Assembly: GCA_965267485.1 (NCBI GenBank)
Contig: OZ254080.1
Coordinates: forward strand, 3,720,001 to 3,784,000
Length of the DNA stretch: 64,000 bases
Direction of reading: 5' to 3'
Source of the DNA: JANQJA01 sp965267485
GTDB taxonomy: Bacteria > Pseudomonadota > Gammaproteobacteria > Pseudomonadales > Azotimanducaceae
The notes beneath the pieces were generated by a model. The model ran no database searches. It was not told where the DNA came from and worked only from the letters and a program-made list of their open reading frames with translations. Shown one piece after another: positions 19,618 to 27,239 of the stretch. A program made the position numbers and the translations under genes. Each line of letters opens with the position of its first letter. Position 1 is the first letter of the stretch.

Positions 19618-19647
19618 AAAAAATAAACCCGCTATTATACGCGGGTT
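19618..19647 (-). terminator. Rho-independent terminator after iscS, with embedded -10-like box
   Basis: On the minus strand AACCCGC and GCGGGTT form a 7-bp stem around an 8-base loop, followed by TTTATTTTTT. The loop contains TATAAT (19634-19639), possibly the -10 of an ndk promoter, though no good -35 lies at the right distance. Confidence 0.8.
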
Positions 19648-19691
19648 CACGAGACGGGCGGTGAGATTTCGCGGTAAACCGCGCGCGCGAA

Positions 19692-20906
19692 TTATCCGGA
19701 TTGTGGGGCCGCAGCGCCAGACTTTCCTTCGCCTTTGTAGGCTTTCCAGCTGTCTGAAAGCTCCCGCAGCCTCGAGACGGCATGCAACACGGTTTCAATC
19801 GCCCGATCCACGGCCTCTTCTGTCGTAAATCGCCCGAACGAGAAACGGATCGAGCTGTGGGCGCGCTCGTCCGGGATGCCCATGGCGCGCAGCACATAAG
19901 AGGGCTCAATGCTGGCCGAGGTACAGGCGGAACCGCTCGAAACGGCAATATCCGACATCGACATCATCAGCGATTCTCCGTCGACGTGCTCGAAGCTGAC
20001 GTTGACGATGCCCGGCACGTGGTGATCGAGCGTGCCATTGATGGCACAGGCCTCGAGCGTGCCAATACCGGCCAAAAAGCGGTCCCGCAGCGTCGCGATG
20101 CGCGCCGGTTCGTTGTTCGCCTCCTCGGCCGCAATGCGGAATGCCTCGCCCATGCCCACGATCTGGTGGGTCGGGAGCGTGCCTGAGCGCATGCCACGTT
20201 CGTGACCGCCGCCGTGCATCTGGGCCTCGAGGCGCACTCTCGGCTGGCGGCGTACGTACAGGGCGCCGATACCCTTGGGCCCGTAGAGCTTGTGCGCCGA
20301 AAACGACATGAGATCAACAGCCAGCACCGAAAGGTCGATCGGCATCTTGCCGGCGCTCTGGGCCGCATCGACATGAAAATAGACACCACGGCCCCGGCAG
20401 ATTTCGCCGATCGCCGCGATATCGTTGGCGACACCCGTTTCGTTGTTCACCTGCATGATCGACACGAGAATCGTATCGTCACGAATCGCTGCCTGAACCT
20501 GCTCGGGGGTTATCCTGCCGTCGGGGCCGGGCGTCAGCCATGTGACTTCCACGCCCCCCTTCTCGAGATGGCGACAGGTGTCAATGACCGCCTTGTGTTC
20601 AATGGTCGATGTCACGACATGGCGGCGATCCGGGTTCGATGCCTCGACAACGCCCTTGATGGCAAGGTTATCGGCCTCGGTTGCACCCGAAGTCCACACG
20701 ATCTCTCGCGGATCGGCGCCAATCAGATCGGCAACCTGACGCCGGGCCACCTCAACGGCCTCTTCTGCTTCCCAGCCGTACTTGTGGGAGCGACTGGCGG
20801 GGTTTCCGAACTTACCGTCGACAAGGAGACACTGGCTCATCTTCTGTGCCACCCGCGGATCGACGGGGGTCGTCGCCGCATAGTCGAGGTAAACGGGTTC
20901 CGTCAT
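19692..20906 (-). CDS. iscS: Cysteine desulfurase IscS
   Basis: 404 residues. PLP enzyme that mobilises sulfur from cysteine for Fe-S clusters and tRNA thiolation. The PLP lysine is Lys 206 (SFSAHKLYGP) and the persulfide cysteine Cys 328 (SSGSACTSAS), the same numbers as in E. coli IscS. It overlaps iscR by 4 bp (ATGA). Odd feature: the scaffold and chaperone genes iscU, iscA, hscBA and fdx do not follow; a terminator does. Confidence 0.96.
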   Translation of the reverse strand: MTEPVYLDYAATTPVDPRVAQKMSQCLLVDGKFGNPASRSHKYGWEAEEAVEVARRQVADLIGADPREIVWTSGATEADNLAIKGVVEASNPDRRHVVTSTIEHKAVIDTCRHLEKGGVEVTWLTPGPDGRITPEQVQAAIRDDTILVSIMQVNNETGVANDIAAIGEICRGRGVYFHVDAAQSAGKMPIDLSVLAVDLMSFSAHKLYGPKGIGALYVRRQPRVRLEAQMHGGGHERGMRSGTLPTHQIVGMGEAFRIAAEEANNEPARIATLRDRFLAGIGTLEACAINGTLDHHVPGIVNVSFEHVDGESLMMSMSDIAVSSGSACTSASIEPSYVLRAMGIPDERAHSSIRFSFGRFTTEEAVDRAIETVLHAVSRLRELSDSWKAYKGEGKSGAAAPQSG

Positions 20907-21385
20907 GCAGATTCGAACTCTTCCTCAGGCAGCCGGATGACATCATCCTGCACGCCCTGCTGGCGTTCTGCCCGCTGCTGCACCTCGCGCTTGGCGACGA
21001 TGCTTGCGAGATCGATGCTGCTGAGGAACTGGTGAATCTGGCTGGAGAGATCGGACCAGAGCTCGTGGGTCAGACACGTATCGCCGTGCTGGCAGTCCGC
21101 TCGCCCCTTGCAGCGCGTTGCATCCACATTCTCGTCAACGCTGTCGATGATCTGCGCGACGAAGATCGCGTCAGAAGATCGGGACAGCTCGTAGCCGCCA
21201 CCCGGTCCGCGAACGCTCTTGACCAGGTCATTGCGACGAAGTTTCGCGAAGAGTTGCTCCAGGTACGAAAGGGAAATTCCCTGCCGCTCGGAGATATCCG
21301 CGAGGCTGATCGGGCCCTTGCCCTCATGCACAGCCAGATCGAGCATGGCCGTGACTGCATACCGTCCTTTTGCCGTTAATTTCAT
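20903..21385 (-). CDS. iscR: Fe-S cluster-sensing regulator IscR
   Basis: 160 residues from the ATG at 21385, which is 7 bp after an AGGA; an ATG two codons earlier fits family length and spacing less well. Rrf2-type winged helix (MKLTAKGRYAVTAMLDLA). The [2Fe-2S] ligands Cys 92, 98, 104 and His 107 (RCKGRADCQHGDTCLTHE) sit at the same positions as in E. coli. It probably represses its own operon through the palindrome on its promoter. Confidence 0.96.
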   Translation of the reverse strand: MKLTAKGRYAVTAMLDLAVHEGKGPISLADISERQGISLSYLEQLFAKLRRNDLVKSVRGPGGGYELSRSSDAIFVAQIIDSVDENVDATRCKGRADCQHGDTCLTHELWSDLSSQIHQFLSSIDLASIVAKREVQQRAERQQGVQDDVIRLPEEEFESA

Positions 21386-21439
21386 GGTCATTTCCTCAGT
21401 GTTACCCCTCCACCAAGGCAAGTATCCGAGAGGAGGGCG

Positions 21440-21468
21440 AGTATGAAATTCTTGACTAAATCAGTCAA
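21440..21468 (-). promoter_or_regulatory. iscR promoter with type 1 IscR-like operator
   Basis: On the minus strand TTGACT (21463-21468), a 17-bp spacer and CATACT (21440-21445) form a good sigma-70 promoter 55 bp upstream of iscR. The -35 is one arm of the palindrome TTGACT-N5-AGTCAA (21452-21468), which fits the YGACTR-www-YAGTCR core of type 1 IscR sites. Autoregulation is inferred. Confidence 0.75.
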
Positions 21469-21567
21469 CTAAATGACCCCAGTGTTGACGGGGCCAAAAT
21501 TGTCAATTGCTTACAGTGTTTACGCGCGCAGTGCCCCGCGGTTCACTGTGGAAATACCGGGAAGGCG

Positions 21568-22311
21568 TTATTTCCGTTCGATTTTTTTATCGACGGCCGT
21601 CAGGAATCCCCGAAGAATGTTGACCTCCATGCTGTCGAGCCGGATGCGGTTGAGCATCCGGCGCAGGCGGGTCATGAGCTGACGCGGATTTTCGGGGTCG
21701 TGAAACCCGACGTCGATGAGGGTGCGCTCGAAGTGATCGAACAGGTGCTCGACCGCGCCCGCGGTCGCAGGATCCATGTCCCAGGGCGCATCAGGTACGC
21801 CTTCCCGGGCCGCCAGCAGGATCTCGTACGCGATGACCTGAACGGCCATGGCGAGGTTCAGCGAAGAGTACGCCTCCGCCGTGGGAATATTGACGTGATA
21901 GTGGCAGAGCTGCAGTTCCTCGTTCTTGAGGCCCCTCGCCTCCCGCCCGAACAGGATCGCAACATCACCACCGGCACTCGCCTCCGCTGCCACTTTCTCG
22001 CCGCAGGCCCGCGGCTCGAGCAGCGGCCAGGGGATTCGCCGATCCCGGGCCGATGTACCAATGACCAGCTGGCAGTCCGCAATCGCCTCGGCCACGGTAT
22101 CGACGACCGTTGCTGACTCCACGACGTCGCTGGCGCTTGCGGCCCGCCATGTCGCCTTCTCGTGCGGAAACTCCCTCGGGTTCACGAGGACAAGCCGCGA
22201 AAGTCCCATGTTCTTCATGGCGCGCGCCGCCGCGCCGATGTTGCCGGGATGGGTCGTCTCGACCAGCACGACACGCACTGTCGGAAAGGCGATGGCCTGT
22301 GTTTCACTCAT
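21568..22311 (-). CDS. trmJ: tRNA (cytidine/uridine-2'-O-)-methyltransferase TrmJ
   Basis: 247 residues (E. coli 246). SPOUT methyltransferase for position 32 of tRNAs. The family motifs ETTHPGNIGAAARAMKNMG, ILFGREARGLKNEEL and IPTAEAYSSLNLAMAVQ (SAM-binding knot) are clear. The ATG at 22311 gives MSETQAIAFP; the longer frame upstream runs into the suhB leader. trmJ upstream of iscR with suhB divergent is exactly the E. coli order. Confidence 0.93.
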   Translation of the reverse strand: MSETQAIAFPTVRVVLVETTHPGNIGAAARAMKNMGLSRLVLVNPREFPHEKATWRAASASDVVESATVVDTVAEAIADCQLVIGTSARDRRIPWPLLEPRACGEKVAAEASAGGDVAILFGREARGLKNEELQLCHYHVNIPTAEAYSSLNLAMAVQVIAYEILLAAREGVPDAPWDMDPATAGAVEHLFDHFERTLIDVGFHDPENPRQLMTRLRRMLNRIRLDSMEVNILRGFLTAVDKKIERK

Positions 22312-22331
22312 GCCGCGAATCATACGATATC

Positions 22332-22340
22332 TGGTATGAT
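22332..22340 (+). promoter_or_regulatory. Extended -10 of probable suhB promoter
   Basis: TGGTATGAT, an extended -10 (TGn-TATGAT), lies 57 bp upstream of the suhB ATG in the gap divergent from trmJ. The -35 region is weak. Confidence 0.45.
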
Positions 22341-22397
22341 CCGCGCCGCCCGATCTGCGTTCGGGCACGCTCTTTTTCAACACTTCGGGATTCTTCA

Positions 22398-23189
22398 ATG
22401 CAGCCAATGGCAAACATGGCGCTGCGGGCCGCGCGCAATGCGGGTCAGCGCGTCGCCCGTGCGTTCGACCGGCCGGACACCATCAAGGTGTCCGAGAAGG
22501 CACGACACGACTTCGTCACCAATATCGACAGGGAAGCCGAGTACGTGATCGTCGAAACGCTTCGCGAGAAGTACCCGAAGCACGCCTTCCGTGGTGAGGA
22601 AGGCGCCAGCGCCGGCGACGACGATGCCGAATATGAGTGGATCATTGATCCGATCGACGGCACCTACAACTTCGTGCGGGGAATCCCTCATTTCTGTATC
22701 TCGATCGGCTGCATGAAGGATGGCCGACTGGAGCACGGCGTCATTGTCGACCCGATGAGAAATGAGGAATTCGTCGCGAGCCGCGGCCATGGCTGCCAGC
22801 TCAACGGCAAGCGCGTCCGCACCAGCGCACTCGAATCACTCGACGGCGCCTGCCTGTCGACGGGTGGACGCGAGAACGCCGAGATTGCGGACAAACAGAG
22901 CCAGGTCTATCTCGATCTCCTGAACAGCGGCGGCAAGATGCGCCAGGCCGGCAGTGCCGCGCTGGACCTCGCCTACATTGCCGCAGGACGCCTCGATGGG
23001 ATGTGGATGCGACGGCTGAGTCTCTGGGACATGGCCGCAGGCATCCTGATGGTGACAGAAGCCGGCGGCCTCGTCGGTGACTTTGAAGGCGGCTCCCAGT
23101 ATCTCAAATCCGGCAACGTCGTCGCTGCCGCACCCAAGGTGTTTCGCTCACTCGCCCCGGTCGTCAAACGCCACCTCGCCGGGACCTGA
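22398..23189 (+). CDS. suhB: Inositol-1-monophosphatase family protein SuhB
   Basis: 263 residues. Begins MQPMANMALRAARNAG, which aligns with E. coli SuhB (MHPMLNIAVRAARKAG) and fixes the start at 22398. Metal-binding motifs GEEGA, DPIDGTYNF and WDMAAGILMVTEAGG are intact. E. coli SuhB is a phosphatase that also joins the rRNA antitermination complex. It is convergent with the nitrile hydratase operon (3 bp gap). Confidence 0.92.
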   Translation: MQPMANMALRAARNAGQRVARAFDRPDTIKVSEKARHDFVTNIDREAEYVIVETLREKYPKHAFRGEEGASAGDDDAEYEWIIDPIDGTYNFVRGIPHFCISIGCMKDGRLEHGVIVDPMRNEEFVASRGHGCQLNGKRVRTSALESLDGACLSTGGRENAEIADKQSQVYLDLLNSGGKMRQAGSAALDLAYIAAGRLDGMWMRRLSLWDMAAGILMVTEAGGLVGDFEGGSQYLKSGNVVAAAPKVFRSLAPVVKRHLAGT

Positions 23190-23192
23190 GCC

Positions 23193-23513
23193 TCAGTGGT
23201 CGTGACCGTGGGGTCGCGATCCGAATTCAGCGATCCGCTGGTCGAGCTCAGGCGTCTGGAGAATGCGCTTGCGCGCCAGAAGCTTCGTCAGCGCGGCCAG
23301 AAAGCGGTCGTAGTAGGCGTGGTCTTCACTGCCGGGATGCGAACGCTCCCAGGCGTCGATCTCTGCGATCAGGCATTGCCGAAACTCATCCCAATCGAAG
23401 ACTCCCTGCTCGCACAACGTTCGTGCCATGCCGAAGGTACGCCCCTGCCAGGGCGCGTCGAAGACGACCTCACCGTTGGCCATCGGCGGCGCTGCCTTGC
23501 CGACGAGTTCCAT
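23193..23513 (-). CDS. Nitrile hydratase activator / accessory protein
   Basis: 106 residues. Related to the beta-subunit N-terminal helical region (FGMARTLCEQGVFDWDEFRQ, then EIDAWE), as in the P14K/NhlE-type activators that insert cobalt or oxidise the active-site cysteines. It ends in a His-rich tail (RPHGHDH) that could bind metal. The ATG at 23513 shares one base with the alpha-subunit stop (TGATG); the frame open upstream overlaps the alpha gene and is rejected. Confidence 0.82.
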   Translation of the reverse strand: MELVGKAAPPMANGEVVFDAPWQGRTFGMARTLCEQGVFDWDEFRQCLIAEIDAWERSHPGSEDHAYYDRFLAALTKLLARKRILQTPELDQRIAEFGSRPHGHDH

Positions 23514-24088
23514 CAAAGCACCTCGACGCCAATCATGGCGTCTCGTGTGACCAGCGCGGCACGCTCTGACTCCGTCATGCCTGCCGCGCGGGCCGGCATT
23601 TGCGGGAGCACCATGTAGCGCACCTCGGCGCTGGAATCCCATACCCGAATCCCGACGCTGGCTGGCAGTTCGAGTCCCATCTCGGCAAGCACGACACGCG
23701 GCTCGCGAACAATCCGGGAGCGATAGGCCGGGTCCTTGTACCAGCGCGGCGGCAAGCCAAGCACCGCCCACGGATAGCAGGAGCACAGCGTGCAGACGAC
23801 GACGTTATGTGTCTCCGGCGTATTCTCGACGACGACCAGTTTATCGACCTGCCCGCCCTCGAACGCAAACGGCGCGATGGCCGCGCTGCCGTCAGCCAGC
23901 AGTTGCTCCCGGAATGCATCATCGCTCCAGGCCTTCGCCACAATCCGGGCGCCGTTGAGCGGACCCACGCGATCGTTGTATCGCGCGATGACGTCGTCAA
24001 CGGCGGCGGCTGTCATCAGCCCCTTCTCGATCAGGATCGATTCGAGGGCCTCGGCCCGAATGGCCTGCGGCAGATGTTCATCGCTCAT
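23513..24088 (-). CDS. Nitrile hydratase alpha subunit, cobalt type
   Basis: 191 residues. Hydrates nitriles to amides. The metal-binding claw is VCTLCSC at 98-104 (Cys 99, 102, 104); Thr at the second claw position marks cobalt-type enzymes, Ser the iron type. The neighbouring residues CYPW are conserved. Middle gene of beta-alpha-activator, the order of cobalt-type operons such as nhhBAG. No amidase gene is adjacent, so the fate of the amide is unknown. Confidence 0.93.
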   Translation of the reverse strand: MSDEHLPQAIRAEALESILIEKGLMTAAAVDDVIARYNDRVGPLNGARIVAKAWSDDAFREQLLADGSAAIAPFAFEGGQVDKLVVVENTPETHNVVVCTLCSCYPWAVLGLPPRWYKDPAYRSRIVREPRVVLAEMGLELPASVGIRVWDSSAEVRYMVLPQMPARAAGMTESERAALVTRDAMIGVEVL

Positions 24089-24759
24089 GACTCAAAGCCT
24101 CCAAGATAGGGCTCGAACAGGTCGAGATACAGCGTCACAGCGGGGTCAGCGCCGTCGCCCCAGAGTTCACGGCCATCGAATTCCACGGAGTAGAGGTATT
24201 GCGGTTGCTCGCCGAGGCCGTGGGCATTGGTGTCGGGATACACCCATCCATCGTGGATGGCATGAATGCGTCCGACCTTGCCACGCGCGTATGCAGGCAG
24301 GCGGGTATGGCCGGGTTTGACGTCGGATGAGGTCAGCACCACGTCATCGACCCTGAAGCGGGGCTCGCGATCAAGCGTGCGCCGGGTACCCGGGCCCGCC
24401 TCGGCCATCGGGTCCGGAGTACGCCGTGGGCGTGCCGCGATGAGATCATGCGCCGAACCACCCAGCGCCAGTGCGCGCGCTGAGATCTCAGCCTGCGTCA
24501 GCAGGCCGGATTCGACGAGCAGCGTTTCGATGCCGCCCAGCCAGCGCCCGTAGTAACCGTGACCAAGATAGGCGAGCGGATCGATACGCTCGATGCTGTG
24601 CCGAAACCGGTCGGCATTATTGAAGGCCCCGGCCGCCGCTGCAGCGTTGACCATGGTGAAAACGGCAGCCTCCCATCGTTCATGGAAGGCGGCCTCGTCA
24701 ATCTCACGCTCGACGCTGCCGAAACCGTGCTTGCCGCCCAGATCGTGTATACCGTCCAT
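24085..24759 (-). CDS. Nitrile hydratase beta subunit
   Basis: 224 residues. The N terminus MDGIHDLGGKHGFGSV is the family signature; the C-terminal SH3-like barrel begins near FRVDDVVL and includes GHTRLPAYARGKVG. Forms the alpha-beta heterodimer with the next gene, overlapping it by 4 bp (ATGA). The symporter gene starts its own transcript further upstream and ends 12 bp before this start, so the four genes may be one unit. Confidence 0.93.
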   Translation of the reverse strand: MDGIHDLGGKHGFGSVEREIDEAAFHERWEAAVFTMVNAAAAAGAFNNADRFRHSIERIDPLAYLGHGYYGRWLGGIETLLVESGLLTQAEISARALALGGSAHDLIAARPRRTPDPMAEAGPGTRRTLDREPRFRVDDVVLTSSDVKPGHTRLPAYARGKVGRIHAIHDGWVYPDTNAHGLGEQPQYLYSVEFDGRELWGDGADPAVTLYLDLFEPYLGGFES

Positions 24760-24771
24760 GGCCTCGTTGTA

Positions 24772-26235
24772 TCACGAGGCCGAGCGGCTGGCGAGAGATG
24801 CCCGCGTCTTCTCCCAGGATGCGCGATCTATCCGGTACTTCGAGTAGAAGAACGCTGCGATCAGGCCCGGCAGAATGGTCATCGGAGAATCAATTACGCC
24901 CAGCCACCAGATGATCTCCGCATCCACCTGCCCGGGAATCGCTTTTTCGGGGAAGGCGATCAGCCACATCGAGAACGTCGCAATCCCGTGACCAATCGAG
25001 TTATCGAGTTTTGCAAAGAACGTACGCGCGGAATACAGGATGCCCTCCTGACGCAGGCCGTGCTTGAGATCAATCTCATCGGCCACGTCGGCGAGCGCCG
25101 ACATCACGCTGATGTTCAGAATGCTGCCCGCCAGCGCGCCGATGGCGGCACAGACGACGAGCGACATGAACAGCATCGGCGCATGATTTTCCGGAAACAT
25201 GCCCATGAGCCGGAGCACGACCGGCAAGGCCGGGAAGACCGACAACAGGATCGCCGTCACCCAGATGACGTGACGCTTGTCGAAGACCGAATGGAACTTC
25301 GCTGCAAAGGCGAAGCCCACCACGTAGCCAAAGAGGCTCGGATAGAAGCGGAAATCGCCGATGCGCTCAGACGACAGTTCCCAGTAGTAGATTTCCATGT
25401 ACGTGCCGATCCCGCCCCGAATCCCCAGCATCAGGCTCAGGCAGAAGTAGGCAATCATCAGGAACAGATAGTTGCGGTTCGAAAACGCGGTGATCAGGTC
25501 ACGAACGAAGTCGGTGACACGAAAGCCATCGCCGCTGATGGACTGTGGCAGATACGGTATCCGGTCGCGCGTAAACCATGCGGATGCGAAGAGCACCACC
25601 AGAATGACCACGGCGATACTCGACGAAAAGTAGAAGTATGCCTCCGGGTTCAAAAGCCCGTTGGCGAACTGCGCACTCGAGGCGAAGAAGATGAGCGTGT
25701 TCAGCTTGAACATCGCGGCGCCACCGAGCCAGCCGAAGAAGTTGTTGTAGCTCATGATCTTCGAGCGGCCAATATAGTCCGGGGCCAACTCGCCGCCGAG
25801 GGCAAGATGCGGCACATGGTAGATGGTCATGAACGTCCGCAGGGCAATCGCCCAGAACGTCAGCCATGCAAAGAGCTGCAGCTCGGTGAATCCGTCAGGC
25901 GGGTTGTAGATGCACCAGAACGCCACCGCGATCAGCGGCGGCGAAACAAACATGAAGGGATGGCGACGTCCCCACTTTTTCGAGCGGAAGCGGTCAGAGA
26001 ATGAACCCATGAACGGATCGGAAATCGCATCGACGAAGATAGCGATCGTTGGCGCGAGACCCGCCATCCAGATCTCGATACCGAGAATCTGGTTGTAGTA
26101 GAGCGTGACCAGCGCCGCATAGCTGTACAGCGACAGCGTTTCTGCGGTCGAACCGATGCCGAATGCGAGCTTCGTGTTGAGCCGGACTTCAGGAACGTCC
26201 GAGCGCGACGAGACGGTAGCCTCACTCATCGCCAT
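24772..26235 (-). CDS. MFS transporter, GPH (glycoside-pentoside-hexuronide:cation symporter) type
   Basis: 487 residues with about 12 membrane segments. The N-terminal half has SDPFMGSFSDRFRSKKWGRRHPFM, matching the D-x4-G-x4-R-x4-GRR(R/H)P motif of MelB-like symporters. The substrate is unknown; the place upstream of nitrile hydratase allows import of a nitrile, amide or sugar conjugate, but this is speculation. ATG at 26235 or 26229; a purine-rich AAGGGGG precedes both. Confidence 0.85.
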   Translation of the reverse strand: MAMSEATVSSRSDVPEVRLNTKLAFGIGSTAETLSLYSYAALVTLYYNQILGIEIWMAGLAPTIAIFVDAISDPFMGSFSDRFRSKKWGRRHPFMFVSPPLIAVAFWCIYNPPDGFTELQLFAWLTFWAIALRTFMTIYHVPHLALGGELAPDYIGRSKIMSYNNFFGWLGGAAMFKLNTLIFFASSAQFANGLLNPEAYFYFSSSIAVVILVVLFASAWFTRDRIPYLPQSISGDGFRVTDFVRDLITAFSNRNYLFLMIAYFCLSLMLGIRGGIGTYMEIYYWELSSERIGDFRFYPSLFGYVVGFAFAAKFHSVFDKRHVIWVTAILLSVFPALPVVLRLMGMFPENHAPMLFMSLVVCAAIGALAGSILNISVMSALADVADEIDLKHGLRQEGILYSARTFFAKLDNSIGHGIATFSMWLIAFPEKAIPGQVDAEIIWWLGVIDSPMTILPGLIAAFFYSKYRIDRASWEKTRASLASRSAS

Positions 26236-26287
26236 TTCCCCCTTCTGGCAATGAGTATAGCGCAGGATCGCGACTTGTCAGCCGCAA

Positions 26288-27229
26288 TCAGGGGTCGAGC
26301 AGATTCGGGTCCTCGGCCCCTTCCTTGACGGGAATCGCAAGATCTTCCTTGCTGATACCCAGCATGAGCAGGATGTTGGCCGCGATATAGATCGATGAAT
26401 ACGTACCCACGACGATGCCGATGATGAGGCCGATCGCAAAGTTCTGGATCAGTTCACCGCCGAGCGCGTAGAGCGCCAGAAGCACGAGCAGCGTCGTGAG
26501 CGACGTGACGAGGGTGCGGCCCAGCATCTGGTTGAGCGACGTGTCGATGATCGCCACCGGGTCGCTCTTGCGAATCTTTCGGAAGTTCTCGCGTATCCGG
26601 TCTGACACCACAATGGTGTCGTTGAGCGAGTAACCGATCACCGCCAGCAGCGATGCCAACACGGTGAGGTCGAAATCCCATCGCGCGATCGAGAAAATGC
26701 CCAGGATGATGGTGACGTCGTGAAACAGCGCGACAACCGCACCAACAGCGAACTTGAGCTGAAAGCGGAAGGCGATATAGATCATGACCACGGCAAGTGC
26801 TGTCAGCAAGCCGATGCCGCCCTGGTCACGAAGCTCCTCACCGACCGCCGGGCCCACGAACTCAGCGCGTCGCAGCTCGACACCAGCATTCGCCGTCTGC
26901 TTCAGCGTGTCGAGTATCCGATCGCCGAGCTGCGCATTCTCCTGAACGGTGAGATTCTGCTGCGGCGGCATCCGCACCAGGATGTCCCGGTCGGAGCCGA
27001 AGTACTGGACAATGTGACCGTTGTAGCCGGCCGCTTCGAGTTCGGCGCGGACTTCCTGCGGGTCGACGGGGCCGTCGTAGACCACCTCAACCAGCGTTCC
27101 GCCAGTGAAGTCCAGCCCCCAGTTCAGCTGATTGAACGCGAGTGACCCGATCGACAGCACCACGAGCAGCGCGGACACGCCGGCCGCAACCTTGCGGTAC
27201 TTCATGAATGGTAGATTGAATTCCGCCAT
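26288..27229 (-). CDS. secF: Protein translocase subunit SecF
   Basis: 313 residues, six membrane segments. With SecD it uses the proton gradient to help SecYEG release proteins into the periplasm. The N-terminal region has GLDFTGGTLVEV; the RND-type core has SLNDTIVVSDRIRENFRK and LNQMLGRTLVTSLTTLL. Starts 10 bp after secD. Confidence 0.97.
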   Translation of the reverse strand: MAEFNLPFMKYRKVAAGVSALLVVLSIGSLAFNQLNWGLDFTGGTLVEVVYDGPVDPQEVRAELEAAGYNGHIVQYFGSDRDILVRMPPQQNLTVQENAQLGDRILDTLKQTANAGVELRRAEFVGPAVGEELRDQGGIGLLTALAVVMIYIAFRFQLKFAVGAVVALFHDVTIILGIFSIARWDFDLTVLASLLAVIGYSLNDTIVVSDRIRENFRKIRKSDPVAIIDTSLNQMLGRTLVTSLTTLLVLLALYALGGELIQNFAIGLIIGIVVGTYSSIYIAANILLMLGISKEDLAIPVKEGAEDPNLLDP

Positions 27230-27239
27230 AGCTATTCCG

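Noticed and set aside
21485..21506. Second promoter or operator for iscR (TTGAC-N12-GTCAA)
   Set aside because: It holds a perfect TTGACA on the minus strand but no -10 at a usable distance, and the N12 spacing does not fit an IscR site.
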